Source: a virus
DNA: 64,000 bases
Virus record (IMG/VR): IMGVR_UViG_3300023179_000031
Span: 1-64,000 of that record
Reading direction: 5' to 3' (one strand)
Shown in pieces: positions 37,295 to 47,076 of this stretch. Position 1 is the first letter of the stretch. The number at the start of each line of letters is the position of its first letter. The translations under genes were made by a program, and so were the position numbers. The notes under the pieces were generated by a model, which searched no databases, was not told where the DNA came from, and was given only the letters and a program-made list of their open reading frames with translations.

Positions 37295-39937
37295 ATGCCA
37301 ATTAAATTTGGAAATGTTGGCATTAGCGGTATAGTATGTGCTAATGCTAGCTCAACTCTTTCTGACGTTTCTGGAGTAGCTATAACAAATAGCTCTGGTC
37401 AGCTTGTTGGGATAATAAGCCTACCAAATAACTTTACTAAGTTAAAGTCAGAAGGTTCTAGAATTGCTGGATTTACTATTACTGGTATTAGAGATGATTT
37501 ATTAATACCATTTAATAAAAGCACATCTGGCGAAGATCTTACATTCAATAGATCCGATGTAATTGATTTTATTTCTTACGAACCAGACGGATTAGTAATA
37601 GAGAGTAATGAATATTCTATTGATTTAGATTCTAATGAGCAAGTCAATTTCAAATTCTATTACCCATTCAATCAAAATAAGTTTGTTCCAGATAGAACGC
37701 TTATAGCTTCTAATATCTCTTCTTTGCTTTACTTTTTGCAACAACAAGATGCGGATGTTACAACTACAATACAAAATGCATTCAATTTTAACATAAATGA
37801 TTTTATTAGTCCTAGCGGAAATGATTCAACGGTAGCATTTAGTGAAATTACTCAAGCGGTTGAAGCTAGTAAAAGAATAGCAGTATTAGTACAAGCAACA
37901 ACGTCTGCTGTTCAAGGGGTAAGTGAAGCAGACTGTTTTCAAGCTTTAGCTATAAATGTTGCTACTGAAACAACGGCTAGGTCTGGAGTTCAAACATTTT
38001 TTGAAGAAAAATCATCTGGTATTATTCTTTCAACTATAGCCAATTCTTCTGGATTGACTAGCATTGCAGAATTACCAGAAGAAGTAGTTAATCAAACTAT
38101 CAATCTAGCAACTAATATTAATTATATTTCAAACAAGGATATAGAAAATTATGATAGAGGAAATCAAATTTCTTCTATTGTTCTAATAAAAAATATATTA
38201 CAACAGGGTATTGACTTAAGAGAAAGCAACGAAACGGTAGCAAATACTATAAGCCAAAAAGTTGAAACTATAGCCAGCGGAATACTTGGCGAAAATTATA
38301 TTCAAAGCTGTGATATAACAATTACTGGAAATATTCCAAACACTACTAGCACAACAACTTCGACTACTACAACAACCACATCTGCTCCACAAAATAATGA
38401 TATATATTGGGACAATGTTACGCTATTGATGCATGGCGATGATTCATTTAACGATTATAGTAAATATTCTCGCCCAATAAGCGCTTCGAATGCTACTATT
38501 ACATCTAATTCTAAGTTTGGAAACGGAGCAATGTTATTTTCTGCCAGCAACTCCGACGTTGGAACACAAAGCTGGACTCCATTTGGAACAGGTGATTTCA
38601 CAGTTGAGTGCTGGATCAATCCTAGCAATATGGGGGAAGCGTACATGTACATACTCCATGCTGGATACAATGAATCTAATACTTGTGGATTTAATGTGAC
38701 GGGAGGTTCTACTGGCAATTATCTGCGAGTAGATGGACCAATTTCTGGATATGGATTCGGACCAAACCACGGAATAACAACTAATCAATGGTATCATATA
38801 GCATATTGTCGCCAAAATGGGTATATGCGAGCATTTGTAAATGGTAATCCATTAGGTTCTGCGCCTATTTTTGTTCCAGATAATTTTGCAAATACAAAGT
38901 TGTATATAGGCAATGCTTTTAATGGAGAAAGTTATTTCCGTGGAATTATAGATGAATTACGAATAACTTCTGGTATATCTCGTTATGATTTGAATTCCAG
39001 CTTCACGCCACCTGAATATGCTTTTGGTTCTAGTACTACTAGTACAACAACGACTACTACCACCACCACAACTACCACCCTTCCACCTACAACAACCACC
39101 ACCACCACAACTACCACCCTTCCACCTACAACTACCACTACAACAACTACCACCACAACGACTACTACCACCACCACAACTACCACCCTTCCACCTACAA
39201 CTACCACTATAACAACTACCACCACAACGACTACTACCACCACCACAACTACCACCCTTCCACCTACAACTACCACTATAACAACAACCACAACTGCCAA
39301 TCCATTCACACCAAGAGCAGTTTTATTAACAAGTGGATCGTCATCATATGTTGTTCCCTCTGGAGCTACCACAATGAAAGCGTGGGCTATTGGCTCTGGA
39401 GGAAATAGTTATTTTTCAGGATCTCAACCATGTGGAGCAGGTGGATGTTCATATAAAACATGGTCTGTCTCAGGTGGTCAGTCTGTTACATATAGCGTAG
39501 GAAGTTACCCAAGCGCTGGTAACGGAAATCAATCTACAATAACTTTTGGGGGAGTAACAATTAGCGGAGGCGGTGGCGGTCAATTTGGTAGTGGTGGTTC
39601 TTATTCTGGCGGTGACGGGGGAGCTATTGGTGGAAGCGGTGTTGTTTTTGGTGATGGGTCAAGAGCAGGATTTGGCTCTGCTAGCGGCGCTGTTGGTGGA
39701 AACGGAATAAGAAAATCATGTGGACGTTTTGCTGCTACAGATGTTAGCGGATTAATTGCGGCAGTTTCATTAGCTGGAGGTAAAACTGTGGAAGATTGCG
39801 GAACAGTTGCGGCATTTGGGTCTGGTGGATATAATGATAAATATACAAATAAAAACGCAGGCATAGGCGGTGGCTTTGTCGGCGGATGGGCTAACTCTCA
39901 AGGAGGAGGCGGGGCTGTAATCCTGTATTTTACATGA
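37295..39937 (+). CDS. Tail fibre/adhesin with LamG domain and poly-Thr linkers
   Basis: 880 aa. N-terminal about 345 residues are unassigned (helix-rich, with YLQ..DADVTTTIQNAFNF). Then a first Thr linker (about 349-365), a LamG-like domain (about 370-570) with TVECWINPSNMG and YFRGIIDELRITSGISRY, a very long Thr/LPP linker (about 579-668) built of 69-bp DNA repeats, and a Gly-rich C-terminal domain (about 669-880). The modular plan suggests receptor or glycan binding. It overlaps the sulfotransferase-like gene by 4 bp. Confidence 0.85.
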   Translation: MPIKFGNVGISGIVCANASSTLSDVSGVAITNSSGQLVGIISLPNNFTKLKSEGSRIAGFTITGIRDDLLIPFNKSTSGEDLTFNRSDVIDFISYEPDGLVIESNEYSIDLDSNEQVNFKFYYPFNQNKFVPDRTLIASNISSLLYFLQQQDADVTTTIQNAFNFNINDFISPSGNDSTVAFSEITQAVEASKRIAVLVQATTSAVQGVSEADCFQALAINVATETTARSGVQTFFEEKSSGIILSTIANSSGLTSIAELPEEVVNQTINLATNINYISNKDIENYDRGNQISSIVLIKNILQQGIDLRESNETVANTISQKVETIASGILGENYIQSCDITITGNIPNTTSTTTSTTTTTTSAPQNNDIYWDNVTLLMHGDDSFNDYSKYSRPISASNATITSNSKFGNGAMLFSASNSDVGTQSWTPFGTGDFTVECWINPSNMGEAYMYILHAGYNESNTCGFNVTGGSTGNYLRVDGPISGYGFGPNHGITTNQWYHIAYCRQNGYMRAFVNGNPLGSAPIFVPDNFANTKLYIGNAFNGESYFRGIIDELRITSGISRYDLNSSFTPPEYAFGSSTTSTTTTTTTTTTTTLPPTTTTTTTTTTLPPTTTTTTTTTTTTTTTTTTTTLPPTTTTITTTTTTTTTTTTTTTLPPTTTTITTTTTANPFTPRAVLLTSGSSSYVVPSGATTMKAWAIGSGGNSYFSGSQPCGAGGCSYKTWSVSGGQSVTYSVGSYPSAGNGNQSTITFGGVTISGGGGGQFGSGGSYSGGDGGAIGGSGVVFGDGSRAGFGSASGAVGGNGIRKSCGRFAATDVSGLIAAVSLAGGKTVEDCGTVAAFGSGGYNDKYTNKNAGIGGGFVGGWANSQGGGGAVILYFT
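39080..39300 (+). repeat. In-frame tandem repeats coding Thr/LPP linker
   Basis: CTTCCACCT (Leu-Pro-Pro) recurs at 39080, 39119, 39188 and 39257, so one 39-bp and two 69-bp periods. The 69-bp units differ by only a few bases. Frame is kept by multiples of 3, so length can change by recombination or slippage without frameshift. Confidence 0.85.
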
Positions 39938-40434
39938 GCGAAATTTTACGATCACCAATAACAAATAATGCAGTTATGCTAATTCCCAGAAATGGTTCTC
40001 ATTCTTTGGCTATTTCAGCTATGAGAACTTTTTGGCCAGATATTGCAATTTCTGACGAATCACATCCCGCCACATTTTTTGGAGAAGAAGAGTGGTGGAA
40101 TGGCGCTAATCAAAATGTCGCCATCGTTGTTCGAAATCCTATAGAGAGATTTCGTTCAATGTGTGCGCATAGACCACAAAAAACATTAGAAGAACATCTT
40201 GATAACCCCGTATATGGACCACTTCCAAGCGGTAATTTTGTTAGATATTTTAGATTTGAAGATCAATTAAATGAAGCTGCGACATGGCTTGGTCTTCCTA
40301 CTCCACTTCCTAAAGAAGATGCCACGGATGAAGCGAATAAACCCATCCTTACAATAGAGCAAGAAATTAAAGTTCGTGAAATTTATGCAAATGATATTAA
40401 ACTTTGGGAAAGTCTTCAAATAAATAATCCATAA
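39934..40434 (+). CDS. Sulfotransferase-like protein, 166 aa
   Basis: Short sulfotransferase pattern: LIPRNGSHSLAISAMR matches the 5'-phosphosulfate loop region, VAIVVRNPIERFRSMC matches the 3'-phosphate binding segment, and FRFEDQLNEAATWLGLP resembles the conserved acceptor-domain end. It is shorter than typical (about 250 aa). It is embedded among adhesins and overlaps the previous gene by 4 bp, so it may sulfate a virion or host glycan. Some catalytic residues cannot be confirmed by eye. Confidence 0.62.
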   Translation: MSEILRSPITNNAVMLIPRNGSHSLAISAMRTFWPDIAISDESHPATFFGEEEWWNGANQNVAIVVRNPIERFRSMCAHRPQKTLEEHLDNPVYGPLPSGNFVRYFRFEDQLNEAATWLGLPTPLPKEDATDEANKPILTIEQEIKVREIYANDIKLWESLQINNP

Positions 40435-40445
40435 AGGAAAATATA

Positions 40446-41558
<1,113 letters not shown>

Positions 41559-41632
41559 TCTGCGGAACCTAAATTAGAATTAGAAAAAATACACTTATAC
41601 ACTCACAATATATAATATCAAGAGACAATTAA

Positions 41633-44284
41633 ATGTCAACATCGGACGTAGTAATAAATATAGTTCCAAATAAATCAGACGTTGCTAACAACAATGTTGT
41701 AGTAAGTTGTCAAAAAACAGGTAATTATAAAATTGTAGATAATAGTAAAAATAAAAAAACAGAAACAGTAAGAGCTATAGAATTAGAATACACAGACCGG
41801 TTTAACAAGAAACGTCCAAGTTTTGGTATAATTCCAGTTGTGGCCGCGTTACCAACAACGACAACAACTACCACCACAACACCAACTACTACGACCACCC
41901 CTACACCCGGAGTATCAACAACTCTTGCTCCTACAACTACAACCACAACTACTACCACAACATTACCACCAAATCCATTTATATATGGTGTCGATATTAT
42001 TGGAGATATATGGGAAATCGATGTTGTAAACAAATCATTCCAACTTGTTTCAAAAACTGAAAAACCATATTTAGATTATAATGCGACATGTTATGATCAA
42101 GCTAGAGATCAAATATTTTATTTTTCTAATGAAGCTGGATATTGCATAAATGAAAATGGTATAAAAGATATAATATTTTCGCAACAAGACTTTTCAGGAG
42201 TAACCCCATCTTGTGCAGCTTATTACAATGATGCTATATGGTTCTTTGATCCAAATAATCCAATAATATTACAAAAATTCGCACTAAATTACGTAAAAAA
42301 CGCCCCAGTATTAGCATCACATGATGGTGCTACAGCAGACTATTTTATAAATTATTTTGCTGATAAAGGGCAACAAACTAGTATATCCATTGATGTAAAC
42401 ACCGGAATATTATATGGTATATCACGGGATGTATTTTTTTCTATCGATTTAAATGATCCAGATCCAGCAAGTACTTTCACAATCATAAAAGAATTTTTTA
42501 ATTTGGATGAGAATGGAGTACCAATAATAGCAATAACAAATTTTAATGGATCTATATATGAGTCTGGATTCATTGCGCCAGATGGAAACTGTTCGCCTCA
42601 ATTGGCTTTTAATACAAATTGCAGCATTTTGTATTTACACGTTTCAGAAACTGGAGCTTGGTTCACAATAGATAAGACAAATGGCGATATAACATCTTTA
42701 AATTTTAGCTCATCTTTTGTATTAACAGATGGAAATTATGGATTAGTAGACATATGTGGATCTAGAGTATCTTCAAGAATACCAAATCCACCAACAGAAC
42801 AAAATTGGGAAATATCAGCACAAACGACTGATTCTAACCAAGGTTTTGATATAGATTTTACATCTTCCATAGTTGGTGCATTATTAACAAATATTTTTAT
42901 AGATTGGGGAGATGGCAGAAAATGTATATACAAAAGTGGTGGTAGAAAATCAATCAATTATCGTAATGCTGGAACTTATAATATTAAAATTAGAGGAACT
43001 ATCAAAAATATTCAATTTGCCAATGCTGTTTCAAAAGTAAGATTAAAATCAGTAGGTGTCATACCTGCAAATTTTGGAATTACAACATTTTACAACATGT
43101 TTGCTGGATGTACTGGATTAACAAATATTCCAGAAGATATATTTATTAATTATCCAAATCTAACAACAAATGTTTTTGGAAATACTTTCTCTGGTTGTAC
43201 TGGGCTAACAAGTATACCAGAAAAATTATTCAAAAATCAAATTAGTCTTGGTAATGGAAGTTTTTATGCTACATTCATTAACTGCACAGGGTTAACTAGT
43301 ATACCGGATAATTTATTTAGATATAATACATCTGTTGGTGCAGGTTCTTTTAGTTATACTTTTTCTGGTTGCACATCACTTACAACTGTGCCAGCAGATA
43401 TTTTTAGATATAATACTAAAGTTGATATATCATCATTTATTGGTGTATTTGACAAAGTGACTTTATCAACAACATCATACAACAATCTACTAGCTTCACT
43501 AAATACATATCTAGGATCAAAAACTGGTATGCAATTTAATGCTGGCAATTCAAAGCATAGCGGAAATGGAACAACAGCCAGAACATCATTGATTTCTAAA
43601 GGCTGGAAAATGATAGATGGATCAGACATAGTTTTACATTTAGATTCTCAAAATTCTACAAGCTGGACAGGATCTGGAATTTGGTATGATATAAGTGGAT
43701 TCAAGCATGATGCTAAATTATACAATGGCGCATATTATGATAGCGGGTTTATCGTGTTCGATGGAAGTAATGATTATGCAGAAGTATTACATACAGCATC
43801 TTCTGCTCCATATATAAATGAATGTCTTGCATCCGATTTTGCTTTTGATATATGGGTATATATGTATGTACCGCAAGTGAGGCCATTTGGTAAAATAGTA
43901 TCTAAAGGTAGATTTGCATATCCCGGATTCAATGGTATTACCTTGCAAACAAATAATAATGTGGTAACATCATACATTAACTACAAAACATCTTCAGGCG
44001 TGTCGGTTGGAGGTCTAGGAGCTTCTCTAACTTCAAACGGGTGGACCAATATAGTTTATACAAGAACAAACGGTACTATGTCAGTGTATAAAAATGGACA
44101 ATTCCTTTCGTCCAAACAAGATTCTTATGATTTAAGATCGAATTATAACATAAGAATAGGAAGCAATTACGAGCCAGACAATCAATCTAAACAAAAAATA
44201 GCAGTATTAAAACAATACAGAAGAGGTCTTACATCTCAAGAAATAGCAGCAAGTTATGCTGAATACGCAAGCAGATTTGTGTAA
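41633..44284 (+). CDS. Fibre/adhesin with propeller-like, PKD-like, BspA-like and LamG domains
   Basis: 883 aa. N-terminal module (1-70) is shared with the 70-aa gene at 44337. Then Thr/Pro linkers (about 73-112), a beta-propeller-like section (about 113-390), a PKD-like strand IDWGDGRKCIY (about 422), a BspA-like leucine-rich section with repeats of GCTGLT.IPE.LF (about 482-602), and a LamG-like C-terminus (about 663-883). Likely a receptor-binding fibre. No clear Shine-Dalgarno site. Confidence 0.83.
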   Translation: MSTSDVVINIVPNKSDVANNNVVVSCQKTGNYKIVDNSKNKKTETVRAIELEYTDRFNKKRPSFGIIPVVAALPTTTTTTTTTPTTTTTPTPGVSTTLAPTTTTTTTTTTLPPNPFIYGVDIIGDIWEIDVVNKSFQLVSKTEKPYLDYNATCYDQARDQIFYFSNEAGYCINENGIKDIIFSQQDFSGVTPSCAAYYNDAIWFFDPNNPIILQKFALNYVKNAPVLASHDGATADYFINYFADKGQQTSISIDVNTGILYGISRDVFFSIDLNDPDPASTFTIIKEFFNLDENGVPIIAITNFNGSIYESGFIAPDGNCSPQLAFNTNCSILYLHVSETGAWFTIDKTNGDITSLNFSSSFVLTDGNYGLVDICGSRVSSRIPNPPTEQNWEISAQTTDSNQGFDIDFTSSIVGALLTNIFIDWGDGRKCIYKSGGRKSINYRNAGTYNIKIRGTIKNIQFANAVSKVRLKSVGVIPANFGITTFYNMFAGCTGLTNIPEDIFINYPNLTTNVFGNTFSGCTGLTSIPEKLFKNQISLGNGSFYATFINCTGLTSIPDNLFRYNTSVGAGSFSYTFSGCTSLTTVPADIFRYNTKVDISSFIGVFDKVTLSTTSYNNLLASLNTYLGSKTGMQFNAGNSKHSGNGTTARTSLISKGWKMIDGSDIVLHLDSQNSTSWTGSGIWYDISGFKHDAKLYNGAYYDSGFIVFDGSNDYAEVLHTASSAPYINECLASDFAFDIWVYMYVPQVRPFGKIVSKGRFAYPGFNGITLQTNNNVVTSYINYKTSSGVSVGGLGASLTSNGWTNIVYTRTNGTMSVYKNGQFLSSKQDSYDLRSNYNIRIGSNYEPDNQSKQKIAVLKQYRRGLTSQEIAASYAEYASRFV

Positions 44285-44290
44285 TCTAGA

Positions 44291-44319
44291 TTGCAGCTAT
44301 GGTTGTACACCGGTATAAT
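44291..44319 (+). promoter_or_regulatory. Promoter with TTGCAG -35
   Basis: TTGCAG (44291-44296), 17-bp spacer, TATAAT (44314-44319), sharing CGGTATAAT with the 25617 promoter. AAAGGAG and ATG 44337 follow. Confidence 0.65.
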
Positions 44320-44336
44320 AACTAAAGGAGTCAAAT

Positions 44337-44549
44337 ATGTCAACAGTAGATGTAGTTACAAACGTAGTCCCAAATAATGAGACAATTAAGAATGCCACGA
44401 CTGTAGTCAATTGCTATAGAACTGGCGCTTTTAATCTTTCAAACGCAACCTATCAAAAATCTATTACATATAACGCGATGGAATCAAAGTATACTAGTAG
44501 ATTTGATGATCTTGGATATTATCACTCAGTAGATGGCGGGAACCCATGA
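44337..44549 (+). CDS. Stand-alone fibre N-terminal module, 70 aa
   Basis: MST.DVV.N.VPN......N.T.VV.C..TG and the Y.SRF end match residues 1-60 of the 883-aa fibre at 41633, but the gene stops before any linker or head domain. It has its own promoter and ribosome binding site, so it may be a functional anchor or competitor subunit rather than a decayed fibre. Confidence 0.75.
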   Translation: MSTVDVVTNVVPNNETIKNATTVVNCYRTGAFNLSNATYQKSITYNAMESKYTSRFDDLGYYHSVDGGNP

Positions 44550-44899
44550 AATATTTAGTTGGCTTAATATTGCTATTAGCTTTAGCTGGATGCTCTGCTA
44601 TTAACTGTTGCTATTTGCCAACAGCCGACATAACAGACATGTACGCACAATATATTGACGAATGGAAGAGTCAAGCAAAAGTAGCTTTTGAGGAAGCAGA
44701 AGCAAAAGTTTTTGTTGTCGCTCCAAAACCAGACGTTGTTGGTCCAGATGAAGATCCAGCAAAATGCGTTTGCAAAGGAACTGGGATAATTATTCATGGA
44801 GATGGTCACAAAACACCGTGTCCATTCCACAGCAAAAGCTCGTCAAGGATGAAAGCGATAGTAGAACAAAAAGGCTTGATAATTCAACAATCAAATTAG
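44546..44899 (+). CDS. Lipoprotein with Cys motif, 117 aa
   Basis: Lipoprotein signal KYLVGLILLLALAGC with lipobox Cys at residue 16. The mature part has a helical section and a C-terminal CVCKGTGIIIHGDGHKTPC-PFH motif, a compact Cys/His site also seen in other phage proteins of unknown role. It would be anchored in the envelope. ATGA overlap with the previous gene. A spanin role is conceivable but not supported by a partner. Confidence 0.75.
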   Translation: MKYLVGLILLLALAGCSAINCCYLPTADITDMYAQYIDEWKSQAKVAFEEAEAKVFVVAPKPDVVGPDEDPAKCVCKGTGIIIHGDGHKTPCPFHSKSSSRMKAIVEQKGLIIQQSN

Positions 44900-44913
44900 T
44901 TACTGGAGAAAAG

Positions 44914-45201
44914 ATGGAAATTGAAACAATACTCAAGATAGTTGCACTATCTATTGGCGCTCTTATTATTTTATCTAACTTTGTAAGGTTTGATACTCTA
45001 CTTGCTAGACTACTTCCTAAAAAGAAAGTGCCTCAAGTAGTTGTTCAAGAAAATAAAGAAGATGAGAAATTTTTGCATATTATTAATCTATGGTATCAAC
45101 TAAAAGATAATTGTGATTCTTATGGTTTGCAATTAGCTGTTGAGAAATTAGACGAAGTGTTCCCATTGCTAAATAGCAGGAAAGACGAGAGTGCGAAATG
45201 A
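44914..45201 (+). CDS. Membrane protein, 95 aa
   Basis: ATG 44914 with CTGGAG (44903-44908), chosen over an upstream start lying inside the lipoprotein gene. One transmembrane helix (about residues 3-22, ILKIVALSIGALIILSNFV), then a Lys-rich, acidic soluble part with WYQLKDNCDSYGLQLAVEKLDEVFPLL. Function unknown. ATGA overlap with the next gene. Confidence 0.7.
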   Translation: MEIETILKIVALSIGALIILSNFVRFDTLLARLLPKKKVPQVVVQENKEDEKFLHIINLWYQLKDNCDSYGLQLAVEKLDEVFPLLNSRKDESAK

Positions 45202-45662
45202 CTAAAAACGCTATAGCCGTACTACTAATTATGTACGGCATTTTTGGTAATAGTTTATTCTATAATCCAGATAAGCCAACGCCACCATCTCCCTCTCCAT
45301 CTGTAGCTATTTTAAACATTGATAAGCCTACAGAAGCCGTTTTGGCTAAAGTACAAAAGTTTTCAGATCTTGTTGAAGATCCAACAGATAGAGCAAAGCT
45401 AGCAATATTTAACCATCAGTTTGCAACTAGAGTAGTTGCCTATGATACTAATTTACAGCAACTAAATGATGTTTACGTATTGGCTGGTAAAAATTTCTTC
45501 AAAGATTCTATTCATGGAAAATATAAAGCTTTACCAGACATGATCATTAGTCTAATTCAAGACACTACAACAGATGAAAATCACGTATTAACATCTGATG
45601 AGAAAAACAAAATAAGCGAAAATTTTATGGGAGTTGCTTGGGTGCTTATCCAGAAAAAGTGA
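45198..45662 (+). CDS. Exported or membrane-anchored protein, 154 aa
   Basis: N-terminal hydrophobic helix (NAIAVLLIMYGIFGNSLF) that may be a signal anchor, a Pro/Ser-rich linker (PDKPTPPSPSPS), then a helical domain. Coupled to both neighbours. No family recognised; similar anchored proteins lie in phage structural regions. Confidence 0.7.
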   Translation: MTKNAIAVLLIMYGIFGNSLFYNPDKPTPPSPSPSVAILNIDKPTEAVLAKVQKFSDLVEDPTDRAKLAIFNHQFATRVVAYDTNLQQLNDVYVLAGKNFFKDSIHGKYKALPDMIISLIQDTTTDENHVLTSDEKNKISENFMGVAWVLIQKK

Positions 45663-45664
45663 TT

Positions 45665-46390
45665 ATGACAAAAGTTGCATTAGTATGTATTGCAAAAAAT
45701 GAAGATAATTATATAGACGAGTGGATAAGTTACAATTTTAAGTTAGGCTTTGATGATATTCACGTTTATGCTAACGATTGGAATTTTAAATCTAGTAGCC
45801 CAAACGTTATAGTAAAACACATTCCGGGATCAGAGCAGCAAGTACCAGCTTACAATGATTTTGTACATTGTAACAATTCAAAGTATAATTGGGCTGCTTT
45901 TTTTGATGTAGATGAATTTTTAGTTCTTAAGAAACATAAAAACATTAAACATTTACTATCAGAGTATTCTGAATTTCCAGCTATAGGCATTAATTGGTAT
46001 TTTTTTGGAAGCAATGGTCACGATAAAATCAATGGCAATTATTCCGTTATTGACAGATTTACAAAAAGGCAAAGTATAGCAAATAAACATGTTAAAACAA
46101 TAGCAAGATTACCATGCTATCACACCGTTGGAATACATGATTTAATGAATTGCACTTGGGTTGACACAAATAAAAAACCTCACCGTGGGCCATTTAATGA
46201 AGATTTAGTAGTAGATGTTGCTCATATAAATCACTACTTTACAAAAAGCAAAGAAGAATTTATAACAAAGGTAAATCGGGGCAGGGCAGATACAACGCAA
46301 TACAAAAGACAACTATCAGAATATGACGAAAATAAAAACTGGAACGAAGTAGAAGATCTAATGGCATATAACTTTTATCACAATCTATAG
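45665..46390 (+). CDS. Glycosyltransferase (GT92/DUF23-like)
   Basis: 241 aa from ATG 45665. KVALVCIAKNEDNYIDEWISYNFKLGFDDIHVYAND and the DxD-type WAAFFDVDEFLVL are the hallmarks of GT2/GT92-like transferases, and IHDLMNCTWVDT-like His residues follow. It adds an unknown sugar, perhaps to fibres or host glycan. Start at 45665 preferred over 45638 because the latter overlaps the preceding gene by 25 bp and lacks a ribosome site. Confidence 0.85.
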   Translation: MTKVALVCIAKNEDNYIDEWISYNFKLGFDDIHVYANDWNFKSSSPNVIVKHIPGSEQQVPAYNDFVHCNNSKYNWAAFFDVDEFLVLKKHKNIKHLLSEYSEFPAIGINWYFFGSNGHDKINGNYSVIDRFTKRQSIANKHVKTIARLPCYHTVGIHDLMNCTWVDTNKKPHRGPFNEDLVVDVAHINHYFTKSKEEFITKVNRGRADTTQYKRQLSEYDENKNWNEVEDLMAYNFYHNL

Positions 46391-46398
46391 GTGTTATT

Positions 46399-47034
46399 AT
46401 GATAGAGCTTACTCAAATAGAAACAATCTTAAATAGCATATTCAAGGGTGGCTTTGATCTTAATGGCACTAAAATTGCTTGTCAGTCACCGGCACGTATT
46501 ACAGTAAATGCTATAGACAATGATAATATAGCTATAGATTTTCATGACAATTTACCAAAAGCTACAGTCAAAAAATTAATAGCAATAACTTTACAGGTAG
46601 AGGGAGTTGTATTTAAAAAAGATTCTGGAACAATTAGAATCAAACATTTTCCAGATATTAATTTCGATTACGCAAAAGAAAGTAAAGCTATAGGAGCTTA
46701 TGAGATAGATAATGTTGATTTTCTAGAAATTGAATCAGAAATATCTAAAGAATACGATGACGAGAACAGAAAAAAATTGGCAGACAAGTGCTTGCAATAC
46801 GCCAAAGAGTGGGCTACAATAGCTAGTTATGGAGGCGTGTTGTTTAAGGATTGCGATTTTGACAAGCAGCAAGATCTAAAAGCACAATGCAGAAGCTTCG
46901 TCAAAGAAAGCGTCATGAAAGATGAAGAAGTGCGCTATGGATCAGTGATTCTTACATTTATTTTGATTCAAATCATATTGCCGATTATCATTAAATGGAT
47001 TGTTGAAAGGCTCTTCAAGAGACTTTTTAGTTGA
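46399..47034 (+). CDS. Tail-anchored membrane protein, 211 aa
   Basis: The N-terminal part is soluble, mixed alpha/beta; residues about 178-200 form a C-terminal hydrophobic helix (VILTFILIQIILPIIIKWIV) followed by a basic end (ERLFKRLFS). This places the bulk in the cytoplasm, anchored at the end. No family recognised. Last gene before the nucleotide module. Confidence 0.7.
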   Translation: MIELTQIETILNSIFKGGFDLNGTKIACQSPARITVNAIDNDNIAIDFHDNLPKATVKKLIAITLQVEGVVFKKDSGTIRIKHFPDINFDYAKESKAIGAYEIDNVDFLEIESEISKEYDDENRKKLADKCLQYAKEWATIASYGGVLFKDCDFDKQQDLKAQCRSFVKESVMKDEEVRYGSVILTFILIQIILPIIIKWIVERLFKRLFS

Positions 47035-47076
47035 AATTATACAATTCAACCCTGAAATACTACAAGGAAAATATTT

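Noticed and set aside
39018-39300. CRISPR-like look of regular repeats in the fibre linker
   Set aside because: Repeats are in-frame coding Thr/Pro with no unique spacers, so this is a coding tandem repeat. No CRISPR array was seen anywhere.
38983-39372. Minus-strand frame with long poly-Val runs (129 aa), and a similar one at 40592-40933
   Set aside because: These are the complement of the ACN threonine repeats in the fibre linkers; no ribosome site and no other protein-like sequence.
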